Shown here one piece after another: positions 27,645 to 36,727 of a stretch of 64,000 bases of DNA. The translations under genes and the position numbers were made by a program. Within the stretch, counting starts at the first letter, position 1; each line of letters starts with the position of its first letter. The DNA lies in contig NZ_LN831205.1 in assembly GCF_001368795.1 (NCBI RefSeq), positions 23,441 through 87,440 on the forward strand, written 5' to 3'. This DNA is from Paenibacillus ihuae (GTDB taxonomy: Bacteria > Bacillota > Bacilli > Paenibacillales > Paenibacillaceae). Under the pieces are notes generated by a model. That model did not search any database. It worked only from the letters and a program-made list of their open reading frames with translations, and was not told where the DNA came from.

Positions 27645-27762
27645 CGAGCTCAGCCTTAATGGAAATGGCCTTTGCAAGTTCCTTTTTTTCCTCTTCAAAC
27701 ATCTTGGCATAAAAGGAAGCGCCGTTTTTTTTGATATAATCGTCTACATTAACACGATTCAT
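27628..27762 (-). CDS. Small 44-residue protein next to the integrase
   Basis: An ATG at 27762 (minus strand), eight bases after GGAGG, opens 44 codons ending TAA at 27628. The product starts MNRVNVDDYIKKNG and is charged and helical (EEEKKELAKA). It has no membrane segment and is preceded by the integrase gene on the same strand, 67 bases away. I recognise no family. The ribosome site and codon pattern make it likely to be translated. Confidence 0.6.
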   Translation of the reverse strand: MNRVNVDDYIKKNGASFYAKMFEEEKKELAKAISIKAELEKKME

Positions 27763-27829
27763 AAAATCATCCTCCTTGTAAATATACACTTATATTATAA
27801 CATATGAGCCAGACCGAAACTAAGAGAGG

Positions 27830-29047
27830 CTATGTATTTGATAAGTTAGGTTCTTGATTATTTTTTAGGATAGACTCAAGTTTATCAGCAGCAGATTGAT
27901 CTGCAGATCGTAAAGCAAATCCATAAGTGTTCATAGTGACTTGGATATTACCATGTCCAAGTCTTTCAGAGATGATTTTTGCATGAACTCCCTGGTTGAT
28001 CAACAATGTCGCACTTGTATGTCTTAGTGTATGAAACTTAATATATCTCAAATTATTTTTCTTGAGAAAATCGCGAAACCACAAGTATGGTCGTTCTTGA
28101 TGAAAAGCTTTACCATCAGGATGACAGAACATAAATGAATAAATGCCTCCTTGCCATCTATCCCCGACATTATTACGTTCCTCCATTTTGAACAAATAAT
28201 ACTCCCTCATTTCTTTTAGCATTGAACTAGGAAGTGCAACTTTGCGCTTTGAGTTCTTTGTTTTGGGCTCTTTAACATGTGCTATCCCAGCAGTAGACAC
28301 TGAGACGCTCTGTACTACATCGATAACCCCCGTCTCCCAGTTTATATGATGCCACTCAAGTCCAAGTAGTTCACCGCGCCTGAGTCCTGTAGTGAGGGCT
28401 AGGGTCACCATAACTCGCCAGTGGATAGGTTCCCTTTGTAGTAGTCGTAACATCTCTTGAACTTCCATTTCGTCATAAGGAATGACTTCTTTATGCTTAA
28501 CCATAGGCTTTTTCACGTTTGAGACAGGGTTTTGTTTGATTAGGTTCCATTCTACTGCCCGTGTAAAAATATTTTTTAGGATACGATGATTGATCTCAAT
28601 TGTTCCAGATGATAAATCTCCTTTTCTAAAACCTTGGCGTGCACCTTCCTTAGAAAGGGAAGAAATGAAACTTAAAATATGCATAGTTTTAATTTTATCT
28701 ATCCTCAAATGTCCAAAAACTGGGATAATTCTGTTTTTCAAGTTAGAACGGTAAGTGTACAAGGTCTTTTCGGCTAAATGTTTTTGAGCATACTTAACTT
28801 CCCACTCCTTTACGAAAGCTTCAAATGTCATTTTTTCGGGTGCTATATACTCTCCAGCCTCAACCTCAATCTTGAATTTTACTAACTCATCATTTAGATA
28901 ATCCCTTAAACGCTTTGTTGTCTTTAATAAATTCGGGTCTTCAACTTTAATTGATTTATATCGCTTTATTCGTTTGCCACTCGAATCGTAACCGGCTTCA
29001 ACAACTAATCTCCATGAGTTTAAACCGCGTTTCTCAATACTTGCCAT
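27830..29047 (-). CDS. int: Tyrosine recombinase (phage/ICE integrase)
   Basis: This enzyme of 405 residues catalyses site-specific integration and excision of the island. An N-terminal arm-binding domain (EKRGLNSWRLVVEAGYDSSGKR) is followed by a SAM-like core-binding domain at about 70-180 and a catalytic domain with Arg in TTGLRRGELLGLEW, His-x-x-Arg in HTLRHTSATLL, His in LGHGNIQVTM and the nucleophile Tyr in NTYGFA. It resembles Tn916/phage-type integrases. It lies directly inside the left attachment site and downstream of the excisionase-like gene on the same strand, the usual module layout. The start follows AAGGAGGAG. Confidence 0.95.
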   Translation of the reverse strand: MASIEKRGLNSWRLVVEAGYDSSGKRIKRYKSIKVEDPNLLKTTKRLRDYLNDELVKFKIEVEAGEYIAPEKMTFEAFVKEWEVKYAQKHLAEKTLYTYRSNLKNRIIPVFGHLRIDKIKTMHILSFISSLSKEGARQGFRKGDLSSGTIEINHRILKNIFTRAVEWNLIKQNPVSNVKKPMVKHKEVIPYDEMEVQEMLRLLQREPIHWRVMVTLALTTGLRRGELLGLEWHHINWETGVIDVVQSVSVSTAGIAHVKEPKTKNSKRKVALPSSMLKEMREYYLFKMEERNNVGDRWQGGIYSFMFCHPDGKAFHQERPYLWFRDFLKKNNLRYIKFHTLRHTSATLLINQGVHAKIISERLGHGNIQVTMNTYGFALRSADQSAADKLESILKNNQEPNLSNT

Positions 29048-29118
29048 AAGAACTCCTCCTTATTAGTTCCTTCAATTGTTCGACTTTCTTTGAATGGAAA
29101 GGAAATGGTAGCGCACTT

Positions 29119-29388
29119 CTAAGTCAAATCTTTACCAGAGCAATTAATAGTTTCTTGTTCGTGAAACCATGCCTCCAAGGCATTTCTTCGGAATAGAATT
29201 TTAGATCCTACTCTTATGTGAGGGACACGTCCTGCACGTACTTCTGAGTACAATTTATCCTTAGATAACGTACGTTCAAATACTTCATCCCATGCTTCTG
29301 CAAATGTTAAAGTGTTTCGATTATTGAGTGGACGAGTAATTGTTTCATTATCAATAGAGGATAAACTTGAATTATTACTAGTATTCAT
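29119..29388 (-). CDS. Excisionase-like (MerR/AlpA-type) DNA-binding protein
   Basis: This protein of 89 residues has an unstructured Asn/Ser-rich start of about 25 residues and then a winged-helix excisionase motif: AEAWDEVFERTLSKDKLYSEVRAGRVPHIRVGSKILFRRNALEAWF, given as landmarks RVPHIRVGSK and FRRNALEAW near residues 52-77. Such proteins direct integrases towards excision or act as transcription regulators (Xis/AlpA). It lies 71 bases upstream of the integrase gene on the same strand, probably as one operon. Confidence 0.82.
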   Translation of the reverse strand: MNTSNNSSLSSIDNETITRPLNNRNTLTFAEAWDEVFERTLSKDKLYSEVRAGRVPHIRVGSKILFRRNALEAWFHEQETINCSGKDLT

Positions 29389-29709
29389 TATTTTTGCTCC
29401 TTTTTATTTTATTGATTAGTGATAGATATTGTTAATCTATCCGGAATCAAAAATAAAACAAGGCTGATATAATGATTTGATAATAATTTTGAAATAAGAA
29501 GGCCATATCCATTTAGTGGATATGGCCTTCTTATTTTTTAGGATCAACAAATTGAAATACTTGAAGTATAAAATTTCTTTTTTACTTAAGTTACAGATAA
29601 CATACTAACAACGAAAATTATCAACACCAAATCAAGAGCATTAGAATTTGGAAAATCAGGATAGGAGATCAATCGTTATTATCACAGTACAGAGAAGAGG
29701 ACTAGAGGG
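29389..29709. other. Divergent regulatory region with hairpin
   Basis: This 321-base gap between the xis-like gene (minus) and the primase-like gene (plus) has no coding frame. It includes an extended -10 (TGATATAAT, 29465-29473) on the plus strand and a strong 18-bp hairpin at 29494-29534. Confidence 0.5.
29494..29540. terminator. Strong hairpin terminator in the divergent region
   Basis: The 18-bp stem 29494-29511 pairs with 29517-29534 around a TTTAG loop, followed by TTATTTTTTA on the plus strand. It could end a short plus-strand RNA or insulate the two transcription units. Confidence 0.75.
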
Positions 29710-31545
29710 ATGACCGCCAAAACAATAGAAATTGATGAAATGTTCGATAGCTACGATCCTGATGAGCAATCATATATAGATGGTCATAAGCTTTTCAATG
29801 AGGATAGATATAAAGATGTACTTCATTATATTTATAATGGTAAATTAACAACTAAAACACAACGTAATAGAACACGGGAATTCATTAAACAATATCATTT
29901 AGGATGGATTACGTTAGCAGAAAACTTGATGGCTCTGAGTAATCCGGGAACTTTTGTTCACCAAAAGGCTAGAAGTTATCCATCTCTTTTTCATAAGATT
30001 ATACAGGATAATTACTTATACATGCGTTATAACATGTCATACACCTCTGCCTCACACAGAAAATGTGATTTGAGATTTGTCGTAACGATACCCTTAGACT
30101 TTGATGAGGATCATCTAAAAGATCTAAATATTTCATCTGCGAATGGACTTAGAGAATATATCTCTACGTTTGGTTTTGACGTTTTTTTAATTATTAAAAC
30201 AACCTCAGGGTATCATGTACATTTGCCCATAGCTCCTTATAAAGTAAAAGAGACGGATATTCTCCGCTATGATTCTATGCTAAAAAAAGTCACGGAATTG
30301 CTCAAAGCTGACCCGAAATGTGCTTCAGCTGAGCATTTTTTTCGTGTACCAAACCCAGACAATATCGTTTATTTTAATCCTATTCAAAAGCCGAAGCTGG
30401 GATTTTACGAAAATAAGTTAAGCGAATATAGTCTTCCGAAAATAGAAGAGAGAAAAAAAACAAGTACGATTATATTCGGGAAAAATATGAATCAACCAGC
30501 AATTAAAAAACTATTAGCAGGTGATTTTAATTACTCTAATAAAAATGAATTAACAACAGATAAAATTGGTAGGAATAACGCTTGTTTTACCTTGGCACTT
30601 GCAATGTATGCAGATAATATATCAAAATGTGATGCGGAAAATAAGCTATTAGAATGGCGTGGTGTCATAAACAACAAGGGCTTTTCAGAAAAGGAAGTTA
30701 AAAATACTCTTAATCATGCCTATTCAGGCAGGTATTTAGGTCCTAAGAAATTTTATGTAGAGGCTTTGACTGGTATGAGCTTTATTCCATATACGCGCCC
30801 TAAAGCAAGAGGTACACGTCAAAATCATTTTTCTGAGATAAGAGATGATTTAATTAAATATTTAAATTGTTTTTACAAAAAAAATAACGACCACTTGGAA
30901 AGTTCCCAGACAAAACTTGCAGAGGATTTATCTGAGTTTAGCGGATTTACGATCTCGGTACATTCATTAAAAAAAGTGATTGCAAAGATGAAAACAGACA
31001 ATGAACTTGAAGTTAAAACGATCCGAAGAGGCTCATCTTCGGTATCGATATTTGTTTTGAGAAAATCTTTAATTCAGACTCAAAGTGTTGAAAAAGAGGA
31101 AGTGAAAAAAGAAAATAACAATCAAAGGGATATTCAAAAAAGCATCAAAGTAAAGAAAGATATGCCTATTGTTCACAGTGCCAACGCGTATACCTATTTA
31201 TACATCGGACCTTTGTATAAGAAATATTCAATACTTAGAAAAATAATATTTAATATAATATATAAGTCTAAAGCTACTGATGCAGTTAATGGGGTACAAT
31301 ATACAACTGTAAAGCGGTGGTTTGACAATAGTGTCCAGTCACATGAAGCTTTGTATTTTCGGCAAGACCCGTTAATTTTAAATCTGTCCTATAAAAGCTA
31401 TTTATTCTTATTTTCAAAGTATTCAGTGAAAACAGGGAGCGAACCTCCAATTCTATCGCCTATAAATTTAAGAACGTTGGGGGTTTGCGATTTAGAATGT
31501 AACTTAAGAATGGTTAAAGAAGTCTATAGGGATCTTTGGAGATGA
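29710..31545 (+). CDS. Replication protein: AEP primase-like domain plus PriCT
   Basis: This protein of 611 residues looks like the replication initiator/primase of the island. Residues about 105-240 hold archaeo-eukaryotic primase motifs: the metal-binding Asp130-x-Asp132 in IPLDFDED, and His169/His171 in TSGYHVHLP, followed by HFFRVPNPDN. Residues about 290-345 resemble the PriCT-1 domain (IGRNNACFTLALAMYADN). A helix-turn-helix-like region (KLAEDLSEFSGFTISVHSLKKVI) and a lysine-rich linker follow; the C-terminal 110 residues are unassigned. Primase genes next to int and xis are typical of phage satellites and some ICEs. There is no helicase Walker motif. Confidence 0.75.
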   Translation: MTAKTIEIDEMFDSYDPDEQSYIDGHKLFNEDRYKDVLHYIYNGKLTTKTQRNRTREFIKQYHLGWITLAENLMALSNPGTFVHQKARSYPSLFHKIIQDNYLYMRYNMSYTSASHRKCDLRFVVTIPLDFDEDHLKDLNISSANGLREYISTFGFDVFLIIKTTSGYHVHLPIAPYKVKETDILRYDSMLKKVTELLKADPKCASAEHFFRVPNPDNIVYFNPIQKPKLGFYENKLSEYSLPKIEERKKTSTIIFGKNMNQPAIKKLLAGDFNYSNKNELTTDKIGRNNACFTLALAMYADNISKCDAENKLLEWRGVINNKGFSEKEVKNTLNHAYSGRYLGPKKFYVEALTGMSFIPYTRPKARGTRQNHFSEIRDDLIKYLNCFYKKNNDHLESSQTKLAEDLSEFSGFTISVHSLKKVIAKMKTDNELEVKTIRRGSSSVSIFVLRKSLIQTQSVEKEEVKKENNNQRDIQKSIKVKKDMPIVHSANAYTYLYIGPLYKKYSILRKIIFNIIYKSKATDAVNGVQYTTVKRWFDNSVQSHEALYFRQDPLILNLSYKSYLFLFSKYSVKTGSEPPILSPINLRTLGVCDLECNLRMVKEVYRDLWR

Positions 31546-31615
31546 GTATTTCAACTATGTAGGTAGGTAGGGTGGGCTACTGAACAGATTACATACATGC
31601 AATCTGTGAAATTAC

Positions 31616-32293
31616 TCATTTTCTGCTTCGTGTCCTCGATGGTGATGTTATCCTGGTCCAGGAATCCTTTTCAAAATTGCGCCATGTGGAATCTCGGATC
31701 TCGTGGAATGTTGTGCCACTTACTTCATTAAAACAATTTATTAATTGAGTTATGGGTTGGTGTGAGGAGTAATGGCTTATATTCTCGAATAGACTAAGAA
31801 ATGGATCTTTAAAATGATTATTCAAATAACTTAACCGCTGTCTTATTGCATATTTTGATCTCACACCCTTCATTAGAAAAGTAGCCTTTTCTGAAACTGA
31901 AATTATTTTTTCATTTTTGTTTAAGTACTGAATATAAGAAAGATATAAGTCCTCATATATTTTCCACTCTTTCTTTCGCGGATATATAATATACTCAATA
32001 GTTAGAGGAGAAGTATTCACTTTTTTCAATCGTATTAATTCTGCTTTAAGTACCTTCAAATAGTCATCAACAGTTATATATCTGTTATAATCCCAAGTTT
32101 CCTTTTTGAAATTAAGGATAGCATCAGAAAATTGAATTCGATTTTGTGTATAGTTTGGTTCAGATTCATTAATGTGTAAATTTGAAAGTTTTTGTGAATC
32201 ACTAATAATACTTAATGTTACTCTGACATTAGAGTGACATATCAATCTCACTTCCTCAATGATTTTATCAGCACGCATTTTTAATGTGGGCAT
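31616..32293 (-). CDS. Unknown protein of the island
   Basis: The product has 225 residues with an ATG start after AAGGAGATGA. It is basic and helical, has no membrane segment and no motif that I can name. It converges with the primase-like gene. AT-rich codon use matches the island. A regulator or nuclease-associated role cannot be inferred. Confidence 0.6.
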   Translation of the reverse strand: MPTLKMRADKIIEEVRLICHSNVRVTLSIISDSQKLSNLHINESEPNYTQNRIQFSDAILNFKKETWDYNRYITVDDYLKVLKAELIRLKKVNTSPLTIEYIIYPRKKEWKIYEDLYLSYIQYLNKNEKIISVSEKATFLMKGVRSKYAIRQRLSYLNNHFKDPFLSLFENISHYSSHQPITQLINCFNEVSGTTFHEIRDSTWRNFEKDSWTRITSPSRTRSRK

Positions 32294-32621
32294 GACACTT
32301 CATCTCCTTAATTGTTAATGGTTAAAGATTACCAAAGGAGAGTTAAAAGGGTCAAAGCCTGAAAATGGCCAAATAAAGCTTTTTTAAAGTTTTCTTAAAA
32401 ACCAGGTTTAAGGCTATTTGATACAATTTTTTCTCGATTAAGTCTATTCTTTATTTGAAGGTTTTACTCAATAAGTTAAAACTAGCTTTTTTTAATAATG
32501 TATTATTTCAGATGTTTTCTTAATGCTCGTTAATTCGCCCTCATACGAATTTTTACTAAATATTTTAATATCTTTAAGAAATGAATTTGTTAAACTGTTC
32601 AAATAAGTTATCTGATTTCTT

Positions 32622-32664
32622 AACAGCATTCCTGATTTCAGGACTAATGCTGTTTTTTTGTTTT
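32622..32664 (+). terminator. Plus-strand terminator, no obvious gene before it
   Basis: AACAGCATT (32622-32630) pairs with AATGCTGTT (32646-32654) and CCTGA with TCAGG inside, followed by a long T run. The stretch 32294-32621 before it shows no supported gene, so a small RNA is possible. Confidence 0.7.
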
Positions 32665-32765
32665 TTTCTTGGAAATAAATTTTTGTGAGATAAATTATAT
32701 TTGTTAAGAAAAACAAAAAATGAAGGGAGTAAATAAATGATTAAAAATAGTAGGAGGAATCTAAA

Positions 32766-32822
32766 ATGGAGGAAAGTAGCGGGAAACGAGTAATTGTCAC
32801 TTATCGAAGTAAAGAAAGCTAA
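32766..32822 (+). CDS. Possible 18-residue peptide or truncated gene start
   Basis: An ATG at 32766, seven bases after AGGAGGA, opens 18 codons (MEESSGKRVIVTYRSKES) ending TAA. The ribosome site is excellent but the frame is very short; it could be a real small protein or the start of a lost gene. Confidence 0.3.
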   Translation: MEESSGKRVIVTYRSKES

Positions 32823-33032
32823 TGATTGTGTGATTTTTCCCAACAGTATTGAGGATTAATTGCTTAATGAATTAAATTGAGATCGCTAATATTAAAATGA
32901 GAAAGAATTTTTATGGTTCTCGCTACCTTTTGCTGGTTCCTAACAGCAATAAAAGTGTGCCAGAAATGGCTTGAATCTTAGTTGTCTATAACACTGATTA
33001 TATTATTTATATAACTATAGAATCTGATATGC

Positions 33033-33061
33033 AACACCTTACGACGAAGTCGTAAGGTGTT
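33033..33061. repeat. Perfect 13-bp inverted repeat
   Basis: AACACCTTACGAC (33033-33045) pairs with GTCGTAAGGTGTT (33049-33061) around a GAA loop. It is followed by TCAATTTT, so it may be a terminator. The rest of the 32823-33249 gap shows no gene. Confidence 0.55.
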
Positions 33062-33249
33062 CAATTTTGAACAAAATTCGGCAACTTTTAGTGATAAAAA
33101 CATTGAAATTATAGAAATGCTCAAAGAGGTTTCCAGATGTCTTTCGTTAGCACATCTAATTTTCACTTGCAAATACAATGACCTCATCTTATTGAAAATA
33201 AATGAGGAACAGGTAATAGAGTGAATTTAAAAGGAAAGAGGAAAATGAA

Positions 33250-33718
33250 ATGGTGAGTATTAAGAGGCAAATTACATTGGCTATGCAAGAAAACAATGAA
33301 ATAGGAGAATCCAAAAGAAAATTCAGAATGAACAATGATGCATCCAATATTCACTCTATAAAGTATTTTAAAGATGCATTAGATACCTCTATAAAGTTTG
33401 GTGAGTTTTGTAAAGCTAATTTTGGTGTGAAAAAATTAGGTGAATTTAAACCAGAGTATCTTCAAAGCTTTTTGAAAGAAAAAGAACATAATGGGTGTTC
33501 TATGGGGCATCTTATTAATCTGGAAAGTCACTTGATAAAACTACAAATTGGAATAGAAAAGTTATCAAAGTCAGACAAAATAAAAAATGGATTTGGTTAT
33601 TCTATATTTATCGAAAAACGGATGTACAAAACATCCCAAAGGGAGTTACCGAAGAATAGGAGTTATACTCAAGACGAAATAAATAAAATCAAATCAAATT
33701 CATCCGGCACTGTACAAC
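33250..33718 (+). pseudogene. Second tyrosine recombinase, 5' part (split by an IS)
   Basis: This is the first 156 codons of a tyrosine recombinase that continues at 36728. It has the SAM-like core-binding domain (KYFKDALDTSIKFGEF, LKEKEHNGCSMGHL) and ends at TQDEINKIKSNSSGTVQ, where the IS begins. The 7-bp duplication GTACAAC (33712-33718) marks the insertion. The ATG start at 33250 follows a purine-rich GGAAAGAGGAAA. The truncated product now reads 26 codons into the IS. Joined to 36728-37311 it would give an intact 350-residue enzyme, so the insertion is recent or harmless to the rest of the sequence. Confidence 0.85.
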
Positions 33719-33895
33719 TGTTTCTGCTGAACCATAACGCCGCGAAGCTGGCGGGATTGCCTGTCCGGAAGTTGCCGGATATAATGACCGTATTCTAACA
33801 AAGGAAAAAGGATACCTCCGTAGCGTTGGTTACCTGCTGGAACAGGCCGCGCCGGAAATATCCTTCATCACTAGACATGGTCATTGTAACAAAGT

Positions 33896-34294
33896 ATGCG
33901 CTGGTTGAAAAGATCCCTGGTGTTTTTTGTGAGGGGTGCAGAGGAGGTGCCCTGCCCGTGCTGCACAGAGAAACTAGTGGTGATCGGTAGCCGGGAGCGG
34001 AAGGTCCGGGGTGGGGGCGGTGAGCTGCGCCGACTCGTGATTCGCAGACTACGGTGTGCGGGATGCCGCAAGATTCACCACGAGCTTCCGGATCTACTCG
34101 TTCCTTACAAACGCTACGAATCGAGCAGTATGGAACAGGTGCTCACGGAGCCGGAGGCGTCCGTGAGCGTCTGCGCAGAAACGTCGACTTTAAGACGCTG
34201 GAAATCCTGGTTTCAGGTGCTTGCCGTCTACTTCGTGCTGGCCTTGCAAGCGCTGAGTGCCCGATTTCCCGGCGTGGCTTCTCGACTCCGCTAG
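33896..34294 (+). CDS. DUF6431-like zinc-binding protein of the IS
   Basis: The product has 132 residues. Two Cys pairs (CPCC near residue 20 and CAGC near 53) form a likely zinc ribbon, and between and after them are VIGSRERKVRG, LRRLVIRRLRC and the RKIHHELPDLLVPYKRY segment that is characteristic of DUF6431. A helix-turn-helix-like stretch with TLRRWKSWF follows. Proteins of this type accompany DDE/ATPase transposons and may bind DNA ends. No good ribosome site precedes the ATG, so the start is uncertain. Confidence 0.7.
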   Translation: MRWLKRSLVFFVRGAEEVPCPCCTEKLVVIGSRERKVRGGGGELRRLVIRRLRCAGCRKIHHELPDLLVPYKRYESSSMEQVLTEPEASVSVCAETSTLRRWKSWFQVLAVYFVLALQALSARFPGVASRLR

Positions 34295-34477
34295 CCTTCC
34301 TTCCCTTCGCCCGTGGTCTCCACAGAGACCTTTCGCCACGAAGGACCCGGCTGGCTGGCCAGACTTGTCCGCCCCATCGCTAACGCCCAGTTATGGGTAC
34401 ATACCCGTTTTGCCTACCTGTCCGCCCCCTCTCTGCGGTAGACTCTCCTTGAGTTCAAAGAAGGAAGGAGCCAACCC

Positions 34478-35830
34478 ATGAAAGACCCAACCAAAGCCGA
34501 AGCCTTAGCCGCTGAGCGGATGCAACTTCTCGCTCCTCTGCTTGCGGACGGTCTGGATCCGGCCAAAGCCCGGGAGATGAAGGCGAAGATCTGTGAACAG
34601 ACCGGACTCTCCGAGCGCACGCTGCGCCGGTATATGGCGAGTTACCGAAACGAAGGATTTACCGGGCTGAAGCCCAAAGGCAAAGGTAGACAACCCTCGG
34701 ACGAAGCGATACCGGCAGATGTCCTGGAACAGGCGATCCTCTTGCGCCGGGAGGTCCCTGGCCGCAGCGTCGCGCAGCTCATTCAAATTCTGGAATGGGA
34801 AGGCCGGATTGCCCCCGGCCAAATCAAGCGCAGTACGCTTCAGGAACGGCTAACGGCTCGTGGCTACAGCTCGCGTCATTTACGAATGTACGCCGAATCG
34901 GGCGTGGCCGCCCGGCGCTTTCAGCAGCGCCACCGCAACCAGCTGTGGCAATCGGACCTGAAGTATGGCCCGTATCTGCCCCTTGGCGAAGGCGGAATGA
35001 TGAAGCAAGTGTTCCTGGTGGTGTTTATTGACGACGCCACGCGGTTTATTGTGCACGGTGAATTTGTACCTGTCATGGACCAGCGTCTGGTGGAATCCGC
35101 CTTTCGTCAGGCGATCCAGAAATATGGGGTTCCCGAGGCCGTCTATTTCGACAACGGGAAGCAGTACCGCAACCAAGGGATGACAAGAACCTGCTCCAAG
35201 CTGGGGACCCGGCTACTCTACACCAAACCGTATTCACCCGAAGCGAAGGGGAAAGTGGAGCGGTTTAACCAAGTCGTCGATTCGTTTTTGAGCGAAGTTG
35301 CCCTGGAGAAGCCAAAGACACTTCAGCGGCTGAATGAGCGATTTGAGGTGTGGCTCTCGGAGTGCTACCAGCACAAGCCTCATTCGGCGCTAGCGGACAA
35401 ACGAAGTCCGGAAACCGCGTTTCGCAGTGACCCGAAAGCGCTGCGGTTCATGGACCCGGACACCTTGACAGACGCATTCCTGCATAGCGAAAAACGGAAA
35501 GTCGACAAGTCCGGCTGCATTAGCTTTATGAACCGGAAATACGAAGTCGGGCTCGGCGTGATGGGCTGTACCGTCGAAGTCGTCTATGACCCGGCAGACA
35601 CCACCGAGCTGACGATTGAATACGAAGGCCGAGCCCCGTGGCGGGTGCGCGAGATGGTCGTGGGGGAACGTGCGGGAACCCGGCCAGCGTTGCCGGAACA
35701 CTTGGGCGCCTCTTTGACAGACACCTCGAGACTACTGGAGGCCGCAGAAACTCGGCACCAGCGCCGGAAGGAACGGGAAGCGCCTGCGGTGACGTACCGC
35801 CGGGTGCAGAGGGAGGATGACGATGTTTGA
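34478..35830 (+). CDS. DDE transposase (integrase core) of the IS
   Basis: This transposase of 450 residues starts after AAGGAAGGAG. An N-terminal HTH (CEQTGLSERTLRRYMASYR, residues about 28-50) is followed by a second HTH region and an RNase H-like core. The catalytic acids are Asp in LWQSDLKYG, Asp in VYFDNGKQYRN and Glu in SPEAKGKVERFNQ. A C-terminal beta domain (Mu transposase C-terminal-like) follows. The gene overlaps the ATPase gene by eight bases, so the two are translated together. Confidence 0.92.
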   Translation: MKDPTKAEALAAERMQLLAPLLADGLDPAKAREMKAKICEQTGLSERTLRRYMASYRNEGFTGLKPKGKGRQPSDEAIPADVLEQAILLRREVPGRSVAQLIQILEWEGRIAPGQIKRSTLQERLTARGYSSRHLRMYAESGVAARRFQQRHRNQLWQSDLKYGPYLPLGEGGMMKQVFLVVFIDDATRFIVHGEFVPVMDQRLVESAFRQAIQKYGVPEAVYFDNGKQYRNQGMTRTCSKLGTRLLYTKPYSPEAKGKVERFNQVVDSFLSEVALEKPKTLQRLNERFEVWLSECYQHKPHSALADKRSPETAFRSDPKALRFMDPDTLTDAFLHSEKRKVDKSGCISFMNRKYEVGLGVMGCTVEVVYDPADTTELTIEYEGRAPWRVREMVVGERAGTRPALPEHLGASLTDTSRLLEAAETRHQRRKEREAPAVTYRRVQREDDDV

Positions 35831-36623
35831 GTCTTTCTATGAATTGCACCGCGCGCCGTTTTCCAGAGATCTTGCCGTACCTGAATTATATGCGTCTGTG
35901 GCACAAGATGAAACGCTGGGACGGCTCGCTTATGTCGCAGAGCGCCAATGGTTTGCCGTGCTTACGGGAGACTGCGGAACGGGGAAAACGACGACGATCC
36001 GGCGGCTAGGCGAGGAGCTAGACGAGACGAGGTTTAAGCTTTTATACCTGTCGGATTCCAAACTAACGCCGCGCCACTTTTATAAAGGGCTGCTCGAACA
36101 GCTTGGATGTGAGTCGAAATTTTACCGGGGGGACGCCAAACGGCAACTGCACCGGGAGATTGAGCTGATGCGCGGGATTCACCGGCTGCAGCCCGTGGTC
36201 GTGGTGGACGAGGCCCATTTATTAGACCGTGAGATGCTGGAGGAGCTGCGCTTTCTGCTGAACATGAAAATGGATTCCCAGAGCCCCATGGCCTTGATTC
36301 TAGTTGGACAAAGTGAGCTGTGGGACCGACTGGGGCTACAAGCGTACGCGGCGATCCGCCAGCGAATCGATATGCAGTGTTATCTTCCCCATCTGGACCG
36401 CGCAGAAATGGGAGCCTATATGAAGAGACATCTGAGCGCTGCAGGTGCTACTCACGAGTTGTTTACGGAAGCCGCGATGGATGAAATCTACCGTTTTTCC
36501 AGTGGATCCGCCCGGCTGGTGAACAAACTATGTACCCATGCTTTGATCTACGGCGCACAGAACAAGCACCGGATTGTGGACGACCATATGGTCAAGCGTG
36601 TGATTCAGGGAGAATTGTCATGA
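35823..36623 (+). CDS. ExeA/TniB-like AAA+ ATPase of the IS
   Basis: This ATPase has 266 residues from the ATG at 35823, six bases after GGGAGG; an ATG at 35817 is too close to that site. It begins MFESFYELHRAPFSRD, as ExeA-type transposition ATPases do, with Walker A TGDCGTGKTT near residue 45, Walker B VVVVDEAHLL near 128 and an arginine-containing sensor region (AIRQRIDMQCYL). Such ATPases (TniB, IstB, MuB, TnsC) select the target DNA and activate the transposase. Confidence 0.9.
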   Translation: MFESFYELHRAPFSRDLAVPELYASVAQDETLGRLAYVAERQWFAVLTGDCGTGKTTTIRRLGEELDETRFKLLYLSDSKLTPRHFYKGLLEQLGCESKFYRGDAKRQLHREIELMRGIHRLQPVVVVDEAHLLDREMLEELRFLLNMKMDSQSPMALILVGQSELWDRLGLQAYAAIRQRIDMQCYLPHLDRAEMGAYMKRHLSAAGATHELFTEAAMDEIYRFSSGSARLVNKLCTHALIYGAQNKHRIVDDHMVKRVIQGELS

Positions 36624-36727
36624 TTCTCCCTGTTTTTCTCCCTTGCTGCGGACAGATTGACCGTCAATAGCAGGACATCTCATGCCGTCAACCTCTGGAC
36701 ATTATGGGCTAGCAGTAACAGTACAAC

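Larger units (their letters stand above)
33719..36720 (+). mobile_element. 3,002-bp insertion sequence with DUF6431, DDE transposase and AAA ATPase
   Basis: The element is flanked by the 7-bp duplication GTACAAC (33712-33718 and 36721-36727). Its ends are inverted repeats starting TGTTTCTGCT and TGTTACTGCT (right end read on the minus strand), with further matches inwards such as CCATAA. It is clearly more GC-rich than the island. Genes: a DUF6431-like zinc protein, a DDE integrase-core transposase and an ExeA/TniB-like ATPase. A transposase plus ATPase with TG...CA ends is the layout of IS21-like and Tn7/Tn5053-like elements; the exact family is not settled. Confidence 0.9.

Noticed and set aside
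32492-33187. Three minus-strand frames of 69-89 codons
   Set aside because: They overlap hairpins and each other, lack good ribosome sites and read as low-complexity Phe/Leu/Ile sequence.
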